The notes under the pieces: generated by a model
Seen by the model: the letters and a program-made list of their open reading frames with translations, nothing else
What the model was told of the DNA's origin: nothing
Database searches by the model: none
Shown here: piece by piece, positions 52,131 through 59,715 of the stretch
Numbering within the stretch: position 1 is the stretch's first letter
How the letters are laid out: each line of letters begins with the position of its first letter
DNA from: Bacteroidetes bacterium UBA6221
GTDB taxonomy: Bacteria; Bacteroidota; Bacteroidia; Chitinophagales; Chitinophagaceae
Direction: 5' to 3'
Assembly (NCBI GenBank): GCA_002421685.1
Contig: DISB01000008.1
Span: 1-64,000, forward strand
DNA: 64,000 bases
Position numbers and translations under genes: made by a program

Positions 52131-53185
52131 ATCTGTTTCAATACATCCACCAGTCTTTTCACTTCGGCACCTGTATTGTAATAATGAAAGCTGATGCGCA
52201 GCCAACCCATACGGTGGGTAACAATGATACCATTATCCTTCAATGTTTGACCAAGCCCGTTTTTGTCTTTGATCAACACAAATGGCGCACGGTGGTCAAC
52301 CGTAGGTTCACCTAAAAGCTCCAGGTTCAGCCCGCGTATCTCATCGAGGAAAAGCTGGGTAAGGGCCATGTCATGCTCTTCTATATTGTCCATGCCGAGT
52401 CGCATTTTATGCTGCACAGCGGCATCCAGCACGGTAAGGCCGAACATATTGGGATGACCCGGCTCGAAGCTGCGGGCGCATGGCCGGTATTCAGGCTTAC
52501 CATCCACAAAAGTGTAGCTGTTAAAACCGGCAACCGAGGGCGGGTACTGTTGCAGGAACTCTCTGCTAATGTACATAACACCGGTGCCGAAACCGGCGTT
52601 CATCCATTTGTAATCGCTGGCAATAAGCACATCTACGGGAAAGGCTGACAAATCAATGTTAACCGCGCCGAGGCTTTGCGTGGCGTCTACTATAAACCAG
52701 ATACCATTGTCGGCGCAGAACCGGCCCATCTCTGCCAGATCAAGCTTATAACCACTCATCCACTGTACATGACTGATAGCAAGAATGCTGATTTGCTCTT
52801 CAAGCAATTTTTGCTTCATCTCCTCCACGGGAATATTGAAACCATCTGTGTCGTTTATCCAGGTGATGTGGAAGTTGTTTATTTTGAAAGGGTCTAAAAG
52901 AGAGGGATAATCGCCTTTATACAGCATTATCTTTTCCGTCCCCTCCAGGGAATGTACGATGCCATTGATACCCCATGAAAAGTTGGGCAACAGCGTCACG
53001 CAATCGAGAGGCGCGCCCAGGAAGTCCGCCACATGCTGCCGAATGAGCGGGAGTTCTTCATCGCGCCATTTTTCGGCGCGGCTGCTGGCAATAGCCGCCA
53101 TTTCAGGGTATAATTTATTAGCGCGCTCAGTAAACTCCGGGGGCACTATGCCTGCGGCGGCGGTGTTGAGATATGTCAGTTGCAT
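52127..53185 (-). CDS. Class V aminotransferase (PLP-dependent)
   Basis: A 352-residue fold-type I PLP enzyme related to cysteine desulfurase and kynureninase-like proteins. LNTAAAGIVPPEF is the start typical of the family. The PLP lysine is in VLIASDYKWMNAGFGTGVMY (about 195), with the cofactor aspartate in WFIVDATQSLGA and the histidine in ISHVQWMSG. Domain length is normal. Cysteine-desulfurase partners (SufU, IscU) are not seen nearby, so it is unclear whether it acts on cysteine, kynurenine or another amino acid. Convergent with the AI-2E gene. Confidence 0.85.
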   Translation of the reverse strand: MQLTYLNTAAAGIVPPEFTERANKLYPEMAAIASSRAEKWRDEELPLIRQHVADFLGAPLDCVTLLPNFSWGINGIVHSLEGTEKIMLYKGDYPSLLDPFKINNFHITWINDTDGFNIPVEEMKQKLLEEQISILAISHVQWMSGYKLDLAEMGRFCADNGIWFIVDATQSLGAVNIDLSAFPVDVLIASDYKWMNAGFGTGVMYISREFLQQYPPSVAGFNSYTFVDGKPEYRPCARSFEPGHPNMFGLTVLDAAVQHKMRLGMDNIEEHDMALTQLFLDEIRGLNLELLGEPTVDHRAPFVLIKDKNGLGQTLKDNGIIVTHRMGWLRISFHYYNTGAEVKRLVDVLKQI

Positions 53186-53223
53186 ATGCAGTGTAATTTA
53201 GTAATGTTTTCGTAATGAGCTTT

Positions 53224-53536
53224 TTATGACATTAAATTATCTTGTCGGCCGATTAGCCAATCTATAAGATCAGCCGGTATAATTTGTTCCCGTATTCCCC
53301 GATTTTGTTCCCATATCCAGGTCTCGGGAACAAAATTGTTCCATTCAAAAGGGCAATAACGCCATTCTTTTCGTCTTAACAAACTGATTTGCAATACATT
53401 GGAAAATTGTTCCATTTTGTTTCCCAAAAAACGGGAATAAAAAAAATGACTCGTCCTGAAAAAGGTTTACAGTTCTCAGGTGCAGAGAACTGTCATCAAT
53501 GTTGGCTAAATATAAATCGTGATTAACCCTTTTCAT
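53224..53536 (-). pseudogene. Small gene interrupted by a frameshift at a T8 run
   Basis: A full promoter (53554-53584) leads into an ATG at 53536 (MKRVNHDLYLANIDDSSLHL). The frame carries VNLFQDES and then crosses a run of eight T (minus strand) where it becomes low quality and stops at 53345. The other frame continues through the same bases as FFYSRFLGNKMEQFSNVLQI and then reads to 53224 (ending DLIDWLIGRQDNLMS). Joined by one base change the product would be about 101 residues of natural composition. It could be a phase-variable gene, a decayed gene or a sequence error. The family is not recognised. The distal frame alone has an ATG within it (MEQFSNV). Confidence 0.5.
53448..53470. repeat. 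23-base dispersed inverted repeat, right copy
   Basis: Exact reverse complement of bases 1-23. It lies in the small interrupted gene, directly before the T8 run where the frame breaks. Confidence 0.6.
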
Positions 53537-53553
53537 GGTGCTATTTTTTTGTA

Positions 53554-53584
53554 CAAATATACATTATAATATTGATTATTCCAA
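53554..53584 (-). promoter_or_regulatory. Promoter for the interrupted small gene
   Basis: Minus-strand TTG (53582-53584), a 20-base spacer and TATATTTG (53554-53561) form a good match to the phylum's promoter, with the ATG 17 bases further on. It argues that the small gene is or was expressed. Confidence 0.6.
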
Positions 53585-53679
53585 TTTAACTTATTCCCAC
53601 TTTAACGAGTGTTCGGAAATACGATAATGATATAAAGCCATAGACTTCTGTTTTGCTGATAGACCTACCGGCGGACAAT

Positions 53680-53716
53680 AAAAAAGCCATCCGGTTTTTC
53701 CGAACGGCCTGGCTTT
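53680..53716 (-). terminator. Imperfect hairpin after the BlaR1-type gene
   Basis: AAAGCCA (53683-53689) pairs with TGGCTTT (53710-53716), with an inner CCG/CGG pairing, followed on the minus strand by TTTTATTG. It lies about 85 bases after the stop at 53800. Between it and the interrupted small gene I see nothing else. Confidence 0.55.
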
Positions 53717-53799
53717 GAATTCAGTGAAAGGCGCTTATTGGGCGATAATGATGAATGCGCGGTGTATATACTGATGCGGAAAAAATACCCCGGCCATAG

Positions 53800-55311
53800 T
53801 TAATTGCCAGCTATATTACGCAACCTGAGTGTTATTGTTTTGGGTTTACCTTCTTCTGTTACAAATTCTGATGTTTGTGGATTGACTTCCTGCACTTTAA
53901 TACCATCTCCCCTGAATTTTGCAAGCACCTCATCAGCAGCCATTCCATCATTCTGCATGACGAATTTTCTGCCGGAACGGTTTGTGGCATCAGTTAATAA
54001 ACCAGTTTCCTGGCTGTCGGTGTCTACCAGTTTTACATCATATCCCTTCGCGCGCATTGCTTCAACCTCACGTCCCAGCTTTTGCTTCATTTCTGCAAAA
54101 GATGTTTTTTTGTCTTCGCCATCCAGCTTGAAGTTGACAGGCAATGTAAAATAAACCGCCACTTTATTGCCGTGTTCATCCTCGCCCGGTATCCAATCGG
54201 GCAATTGGGCTATGGCCTTTATAGCAGCGTCTTTTAGCAGTGGGTCAACGTTTTTGCCTTTTACCTCCATGCCTGATATCTTACCGTCTTTACCTACCAC
54301 AAATTTTACAGCTACCCTGCCCTCTATTTGTTTCTGCTTTGCCTCCTCAGGATATTCTATAAGGCTGCCCAGCCTTTCGTTCACATTGTAGCCGGGGTTC
54401 GGCATCTTATGTACAAAAGCGAATATTGAGTCCTCGGTTTTCGCCACTTTCGCTCCTGTGAGCATAGACTCCGTTTCCTTCTTCTGCTCGCAACTCTGCA
54501 CGGTAACTATACCGGCAAGTAAAGCGACAGCGAATACTGAGGCCAATATGCCTCTTAATCTTCCGTTTTTCCTGTTGTTGTTCAACATCATGATCCTTCT
54601 TTTTATCGGGTGAATAATAAATGAATGTGTGAACGGTAAGGCGCAGGTGCCGAAAACAGATGCCAGCAAAAGTTGGGTGTACGCCTCGCCGGTAATACCT
54701 ACAGCGGCATCGGACTGGAACTCGTGTACCTGCGCCAGTTCTTTTTTCAGTAAGTGTATAAAGAGATTTGGCCAGAGCACTGCCTGGGTAATGCTCATAA
54801 AAATTATATCGTGGCTGTGGCGCAATTGTATGTGCGCATGCTCGTGCCTGATGATAATTTCATCGACATCACCCTCCGGCAGGAAGATGTACCTGCCCCA
54901 GCTACCCGGGCCATAGCCAGTACGTTTCAACAGTACATACCCCTCGTGCAGCTCCTTATTACTCCGGTTGATAACACGGCGCATTTTGATATAACCTGCC
55001 AGCTTTACCAACAGTACCGCAAGCACTACCACCAGGTATGCCAGAGGTATTGCAATTGACCAGGACGGTAACTCTTCCTGCACCGGCCCACCTACAGTTA
55101 CTTCCTGCAACATGGCTACTATGGGTTTTGCCTCCTGTTTTGGGCGCAACGCTTCGGGCAGCTTCAGCAGCGGCAATGCAATGGGCAGAACCACTGCCGA
55201 TAATAAATAGGCACGGTTGAACCTGTGCAGCGGTCTATCGCGCAGCAGCAGGTGGTATAGCAGCCACATGGCCCCTGTATATGCCGTTACCTGTACCAGG
55301 TATTGTATCAT
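53800..55311 (-). CDS. BlaR1-type M56 membrane metalloprotease with TonB-like C-terminal domain
   Basis: A 503-residue protein. Helices at about 1-22, 35-50 and 84-106 lead to a cytoplasmic zinc-protease domain with the HExxH motif HEHAH (156-160) and the third-ligand region QVHEFQSDAAV (195-205); a further helix is at about 253-272. The sensor portion is not a beta-lactam-binding domain: residues about 310-395 form a TonB/energy-transducer C-terminal domain (EYPEEAKQKQIEGRVAVKF, GKDGKISGMEV), followed by about 100 residues with no recognised fold. In BlaR1 systems such a protease inactivates the repressor after a signal. It begins 2 bases after the repressor gene stop. The signal here is unknown. 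Confidence 0.88.
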   Translation of the reverse strand: MIQYLVQVTAYTGAMWLLYHLLLRDRPLHRFNRAYLLSAVVLPIALPLLKLPEALRPKQEAKPIVAMLQEVTVGGPVQEELPSWSIAIPLAYLVVVLAVLLVKLAGYIKMRRVINRSNKELHEGYVLLKRTGYGPGSWGRYIFLPEGDVDEIIIRHEHAHIQLRHSHDIIFMSITQAVLWPNLFIHLLKKELAQVHEFQSDAAVGITGEAYTQLLLASVFGTCALPFTHSFIIHPIKRRIMMLNNNRKNGRLRGILASVFAVALLAGIVTVQSCEQKKETESMLTGAKVAKTEDSIFAFVHKMPNPGYNVNERLGSLIEYPEEAKQKQIEGRVAVKFVVGKDGKISGMEVKGKNVDPLLKDAAIKAIAQLPDWIPGEDEHGNKVAVYFTLPVNFKLDGEDKKTSFAEMKQKLGREVEAMRAKGYDVKLVDTDSQETGLLTDATNRSGRKFVMQNDGMAADEVLAKFRGDGIKVQEVNPQTSEFVTEEGKPKTITLRLRNIAGN

Positions 55312-55313
55312 AG

Positions 55314-55694
55314 CTATTTAGTGTTTTTCTGTTTTTTCATCAGTTCCAGTATTTCTTCCAGCTCTTTTACCGATATGTCTTTTTCCCTGGCGAAAAAAGA
55401 AAGCATATCGGCAAACGAACCCCCAAAGTATTTACCCACGAATTGCTTCATGCTTTTCTTTCTGTACTCTTCCTTTTGTACCAACGGGAAATACCTGTTT
55501 GCCTTGCCCAGGCTTTCGTGGTCGGCAAAGCCCTTTTCCTCCAGTATCTTGATGATGGTGCTCACGGTATTATAATGCGGTTTGGGTTCGGGCAGCACGT
55601 CCACTATATCCTTTACGAATGCCTTATCCAGTTGCCACAGGGCCTGCATTATCTCTTCCTCCGCTTTGGTCAGTTGTTTGAACTCTTTTCGCAT
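55314..55694 (-). CDS. BlaI/MecI/CopY-type transcriptional repressor
   Basis: A 126-residue winged-helix repressor: LTKAEEEIMQALWQLDKAFVKDIVDVLPEP (about 8-37), the recognition region HYNTVSTIIKILEEKGFADH (about 40-59), and a C-terminal dimerisation part (about 80-126, KYFGGSFADMLSFFAREKD). In BlaI/MecI the cleavage site for the partner protease lies in the C-terminal helices. It is transcribed with the BlaR1-type gene and starts 8 bases from the first of three operator-like palindromes, so it should repress itself. The divergent NRAMP gene shares this control region. Confidence 0.92.
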   Translation of the reverse strand: MRKEFKQLTKAEEEIMQALWQLDKAFVKDIVDVLPEPKPHYNTVSTIIKILEEKGFADHESLGKANRYFPLVQKEEYRKKSMKQFVGKYFGGSFADMLSFFAREKDISVKELEEILELMKKQKNTK

Positions 55695-55701
55695 GACTAA
55701 C

Positions 55702-55757
55702 TACTAAACTTTTAGTAAACCTACTAATTATTTAGTATTATAACTAAATTTTTAGTT
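55702..55757. promoter_or_regulatory. Three phased operator palindromes for the BlaI-type repressor
   Basis: Three 16-base dyads: TACTAAACTTTTAGTA (55702-55717), TACTAATTATTTAGTA (55722-55737) and AACTAAATTTTTAGTT (55742-55757). All share ACTAA-N4-TTAGT... (half-site [TA]ACTAA) and start exactly 20 bases apart, about two helical turns, so bound dimers would lie on one face of the DNA. The repressor's own promoter (minus-strand TAGGTTTA, 55716-55723) lies between the first two sites, and the NRAMP gene's promoter is about 40 bases beyond the third. BlaI-family operators elsewhere have a TACTACA-type half-site; the TACTAAA form here is related. Confidence 0.75.
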
Positions 55758-55793
55758 GATTTAATTTTATTTTAAATTTATATGACTAACTTG

Positions 55794-55801
55794 TAAGTTT
55801 G
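55794..55801 (+). promoter_or_regulatory. -7 box for the NRAMP gene
   Basis: TAAGTTTG matches TAnnTTTG. TTTA (55771-55774) lies 19 bases upstream as an imperfect -33. It is 37 bases beyond the last operator dyad and 42 bases before the ATG. Confidence 0.5.
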
Positions 55802-55842
55802 GATTATTGATTTTAGATTTGCCTAAAATATTTTTTAGATAA

Positions 55843-57726
55843 ATGAATCACGCTAAATCCCATAAATCTCTTGCAGATGTGCATGAGAGCGTAGATCCCA
55901 CAAAAGCAAGAAATAAGTGGCGCAGGATAGCAGCTTTTTTCGGCCCTGCCTACCTGATAAGTGTCGGATATATGGATCCGGGGAACTGGGCGACAGACCT
56001 GGCAGGTGGTTCAAAATTCGGTTACACATTGATATGGGTATTGCTGATGAGCAACCTGATGGCTTTGCTCCTGCAATCATTAAGTGCCAGGCTGGGTATA
56101 GTACAGGGACGCGACCTGGCACAATGCAACAGGGAGGTGTACCCGCGCAGTATAAATTTCATATTGTACATACTGGCCGAACTGGCCATAGCGGCGTGCG
56201 ACCTGGCAGAAGTATTGGGTATGGCTATAGGGCTTAACCTGCTGATAGGCATGCCCCTGTTGCCCGGTGTGCTTATTACTATGCTCGATACGATATTGCT
56301 ATTGTATCTGCAGCGATTAGGCATTCGTAAAATGGAAGCCTTTATCATCGTATTGGTAGCCATCATTGGCGGGTGTTTTTTACTGGAAATGTTTTTTGCC
56401 CGTCCCGATATGAGAGAACTGGTGAAAGGTTTCAGCCCGTCCATACCTGATAGCAGCGCGCTGTATATTGCCATAGGTATTATTGGCGCTACCGTAATGC
56501 CGCATAACCTGTACCTGCATTCTGCATTGGTACAAACCCGGAAGGTAGCACAGGACAAACAAGCCATAAAAAAAGCAATACGCCTAAATATAGCAGACAG
56601 TGCGATAGCCCTTAACATGGCCTTTTTTGTAAATTCAGCCATTCTTGTATTGGCAGCCGCAGTATTCTATAAAGCGGGCAAACAAGATGTTGCAGAATTA
56701 AAAGACGCACACAAGTTGCTGGCGCCAATGCTGGGCAATGAATGGGCTTCCCACCTGTTTGCCATAGCATTGATAGCGGCAGGACAAAGCTCAACGATAA
56801 CAGGTACCCTGGCGGGGCAGATAGTAATGGAAGGATACCTGAGGCTACGTATAAGCCCCTGGATGCGGCGCATAGTTACCCGGCTGCTGGCTATCGTACC
56901 CGCCGTGATCATAATCATATATATGGGCGAACAGATGGTAGACAAAATGCTGGTCTTTAGCCAGGTGTTGCTGAGCATGCAACTGGCTTTTGCCATCATT
57001 CCCCTGATACATTTTGTAAGCGACAGAAAAAGGATGGGGGCATTTGCCATCAAACCGTTGATAAAAATATTGGCATGGGCAATTGCGCTCATCATAGTAA
57101 TTTTAAACCTGAAACTGGTATATGATACAGCACAGGAATGGATAGAAATATCAAACAGCACATGGGTTCAGCTATTTATTTTGGCAGGAGAAGCAGGACT
57201 GGTTGCCCTATTGGCGGTGACATTTGCCTATCCACTAATATTGCGCACCAGGGAAACTGCTACTATAGATATACACAGGATAATAAAACCGGCTGATTTG
57301 GATAATATCATCACGGCACCTTTTAAGAAGATAGCGCTGGCGCTGGACTATAGCAATAAGGACATCGCCGTAGTGCAGTATGGCCTGCAACTGGGCAATA
57401 AGCATACAGAATACATATTGATACATGTAGTAGAGAGTGCACAGGCACGCATTGCAGAAGACCAGGCAAAAGACTATGAAACTATAAAAGACGAGGAACA
57501 GCTCGTAGGGTATGTTAGCCATTTTAATGAAAAGCAACTAAAAGCTACCGGCGTGCTTGGTTTTAAGAACCGTACCAAAGAAATAGCAAGAATCGTAAAA
57601 GAATATAATTGCGATTTGCTGGTATTAGGCAGTCATGGACACAAAACGTTTAAAGACTGGATATTTGGCGAAACTATTAACCAGGTGAGGCATATAGTTG
57701 ATGTGCCTGTGTTTGTTGCCCGTTGA
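55843..57726 (+). CDS. NRAMP metal transporter fused to a universal-stress domain
   Basis: A 627-residue protein. Residues about 1-455 form an NRAMP (MntH-type) proton-coupled divalent metal importer, with metal-site motifs DPGNWATD (45-52) and MPHNLYLHS (219-227) intact. Residues about 490-627 form a UspA domain (FKKIALALDYSNKDIAVVQ to LVLGSHGHKTFKDWIFGE and VDVPVFVAR), including a glycine-rich nucleotide-binding loop (GSHGH). Fusion of the two is unusual but known in Bacteroidota. Manganese or iron is the likely cargo, by family. It is divergent from a BlaI-type repressor with shared operators. Start chosen for the first ATG with good context. Confidence 0.92.
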   Translation: MNHAKSHKSLADVHESVDPTKARNKWRRIAAFFGPAYLISVGYMDPGNWATDLAGGSKFGYTLIWVLLMSNLMALLLQSLSARLGIVQGRDLAQCNREVYPRSINFILYILAELAIAACDLAEVLGMAIGLNLLIGMPLLPGVLITMLDTILLLYLQRLGIRKMEAFIIVLVAIIGGCFLLEMFFARPDMRELVKGFSPSIPDSSALYIAIGIIGATVMPHNLYLHSALVQTRKVAQDKQAIKKAIRLNIADSAIALNMAFFVNSAILVLAAAVFYKAGKQDVAELKDAHKLLAPMLGNEWASHLFAIALIAAGQSSTITGTLAGQIVMEGYLRLRISPWMRRIVTRLLAIVPAVIIIIYMGEQMVDKMLVFSQVLLSMQLAFAIIPLIHFVSDRKRMGAFAIKPLIKILAWAIALIIVILNLKLVYDTAQEWIEISNSTWVQLFILAGEAGLVALLAVTFAYPLILRTRETATIDIHRIIKPADLDNIITAPFKKIALALDYSNKDIAVVQYGLQLGNKHTEYILIHVVESAQARIAEDQAKDYETIKDEEQLVGYVSHFNEKQLKATGVLGFKNRTKEIARIVKEYNCDLLVLGSHGHKTFKDWIFGETINQVRHIVDVPVFVAR

Positions 57727-57754
57727 TGATGATACCGGATATAGCGCTGGGGTG

Positions 57755-58048
57755 ATGAAAAAAGTGCGGATAAAAGAAAATTCATGGCTGGCCAGGCTGG
57801 CTGCTTACAAGCTAAAAACCAGGCAGTGCGCGATTGTTATTAACCATACCATACACCTGCACAATACTACACGCAGGGATTTTATGGCCAACAAAAAATG
57901 GCTGCAGCATGAATTGAAGCATGTGGAACAGTATCAACGTTATGGTGTCGTACGTTTTATTTTACTTTACCTGTACGAGACTATAAAGAAAGGTTACCGG
58001 AATAACAGGTTTGAAGTGGAAGCGAGGGAAGCGGAGAGACAGGCTTAA
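57755..58048 (+). CDS. Small HExxH-type protein of unknown role
   Basis: A 97-residue protein from the ATG at 57755, beginning MKKVRIKENSWLARLAAYKL. The segment WLQHELKHVEQYQRYG (about 50-65) carries HELKH, an HExxH metalloprotease-like motif, but the rest is too short for a complete protease. It resembles a DUF4157-type core. It starts 28 bases after the NRAMP gene on the same strand, so it may share its transcript, and it ends two bases before the convergent ABC gene. An upstream start inside the NRAMP gene is possible but less likely. Function unknown. Confidence 0.65.
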   Translation: MKKVRIKENSWLARLAAYKLKTRQCAIVINHTIHLHNTTRRDFMANKKWLQHELKHVEQYQRYGVVRFILLYLYETIKKGYRNNRFEVEAREAERQA

Positions 58049-58050
58049 TA

Positions 58051-59715
58051 TCACGGCATCGCCTCTATTAATCTCTTAGTATAATCATCCGCTGGATGCT
58101 TCAACACCTGTTCTGCAGTTCCTGCTTCTACAATTTTTCCACTTTGCATTACCATTACCCTATCGCTTATGTAGTGCACCACGTTCAGATCGTGGGAGAT
58201 GAACAGGTAAGACAGGTTGAACTCCTGTTGCAGTTCTTTCAGCAGGTTGAGTATCTGCGCCTGCACACTTACGTCCAGTGCAGATACGCTTTCATCACAA
58301 ATCAGCAATTGCGGCCTTACCGCCAGCGCGCGGGCTATACCCAGCCGTTGCCTTTGGCCTCCCGAGAACTGGTGCGGATAGCGTCGCATACTATCGGCAG
58401 GCAGTTGTACGATGTCGAGTAACCTTAATGCTTCCTTTCTCCGCCCGCTGCGCGAAACGATGTTATGCACCATCAAAGGCTCCATCAGCATATCGCCGAT
58501 GCTCATGCGCGGATTCAGCGAGGCGTACGGGTCCTGGAATATCAACTGTATTTCTTTACGGATTTTCCGCCATTCCTTCTGCGTGTAATCCGCAATGTTC
58601 TTTGCGTCAAATTTCACCTTGCCTTCGTAAACAGGCAGCAGCCCTACCAATGTCCTGCCCAGGGTGCTCTTGCCGCAGCCGCTTTCGCCCACAAGTCCCA
58701 ACACTTCTCCCCTTCGCAATTCGAACGAGACACCATCTACGGCTTTGAAGTATTGCGTGGTTTTTCCCAGCCAGTTGCTTTCTACAGAAAACCATACACG
58801 CAGGTTGTTCACCTCCAGTATTTTCCTGCCGGGTTTTACGGTTTCATATGGAGCGGCTATATCCCTGCCTTGCGGCGCCGAGAGAAAATCCGCCACTATT
58901 GGCAATGGCCTGCCTTTATGCTCCTGCGAAGGACGGCAAGCCAGGAGCGCCTGGGTGTATGGATGCCATGGATGCACCAGCACATCCTTCGCACTTCCCT
59001 GCTCTACGGCCTTGCCGCGTTGCATCACCATTACTTCGTTTGCTATTTGAGCCGCCAGCGCCAGGTCGTGCGTAATGAATATCATAGCCGTGCCATAGTC
59101 TTTCTGCAGACCGCCCATCAGTTCCAGCACCTCTTTCTGCACAGTCACGTCCAGTGCCGTGGTGGGTTCGTCGGCTATCAGCAATACAGGATTGTTGCAC
59201 ATGGCCATAGCAATCATTACGCGCTGCTTTTGCCCACCCGATAATTGGTGCGGATAGCGCTCATATATTCTTTCTGGGTCTGGCAACTGCACTTTTTTCA
59301 GCCAGTCTATAGCCAGTATTTTCGCCTGCTTTTCGCTGATAGCCCGGTGTAGAATAATGGCTTCCGCTATCTGCCGGCCTATTGTCATTACAGGATTTAA
59401 TGAACTCATCGGCTCCTGGAAAACCATGCCCATTTTATCGCCCCGTATCTTATCCCATGGTGTATTTTCGTTTATTTCAAAAACGCCTTCATCCGTTGTG
59501 AGTTCTATTTTCCCTGATATGGTAGCATTCATCGGCAGCAATCCCATCAGTGACAACGCCGTCAACGATTTGCCGGAACCGCTCTCTCCCACTATAGCCA
59601 GCGTTTGCCCCTTACCTACCCGGAAAGAAATACCATCTACAGCGATAAACGGTTGAGCGCCCGGGAAAGAAATACCCAGATCTTCAACAGACAATATGGT
59701 TTCACCTGCCAGCAT
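58051..59715 (-). CDS. Fused oligopeptide-type ABC ATPase (OppD-OppF-like)
   Basis: A 554-residue protein with two ABC ATPase domains of the dipeptide/oligopeptide class in one chain. Domain one has Walker A VGESGSGKS (about 37-45), signature LSGGQKQR and LLIADEPTTALDVT. Domain two has Walker A VGESGCGKS (about 340-348), signature FSGGQRQR and LLICDESVSALDVS. After each there is the KHPxxxYT- or HPWHPYTQ-type segment of oligopeptide ATPases. Permeases and binding protein are not in the window. It overlaps the amn stop by one base (TGATG), so it is coupled to AMP nucleosidase. YejF-type fused ATPases have the same layout. Confidence 0.92.
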   Translation of the reverse strand: MLAGETILSVEDLGISFPGAQPFIAVDGISFRVGKGQTLAIVGESGSGKSLTALSLMGLLPMNATISGKIELTTDEGVFEINENTPWDKIRGDKMGMVFQEPMSSLNPVMTIGRQIAEAIILHRAISEKQAKILAIDWLKKVQLPDPERIYERYPHQLSGGQKQRVMIAMAMCNNPVLLIADEPTTALDVTVQKEVLELMGGLQKDYGTAMIFITHDLALAAQIANEVMVMQRGKAVEQGSAKDVLVHPWHPYTQALLACRPSQEHKGRPLPIVADFLSAPQGRDIAAPYETVKPGRKILEVNNLRVWFSVESNWLGKTTQYFKAVDGVSFELRRGEVLGLVGESGCGKSTLGRTLVGLLPVYEGKVKFDAKNIADYTQKEWRKIRKEIQLIFQDPYASLNPRMSIGDMLMEPLMVHNIVSRSGRRKEALRLLDIVQLPADSMRRYPHQFSGGQRQRLGIARALAVRPQLLICDESVSALDVSVQAQILNLLKELQQEFNLSYLFISHDLNVVHYISDRVMVMQSGKIVEAGTAEQVLKHPADDYTKRLIEAMP

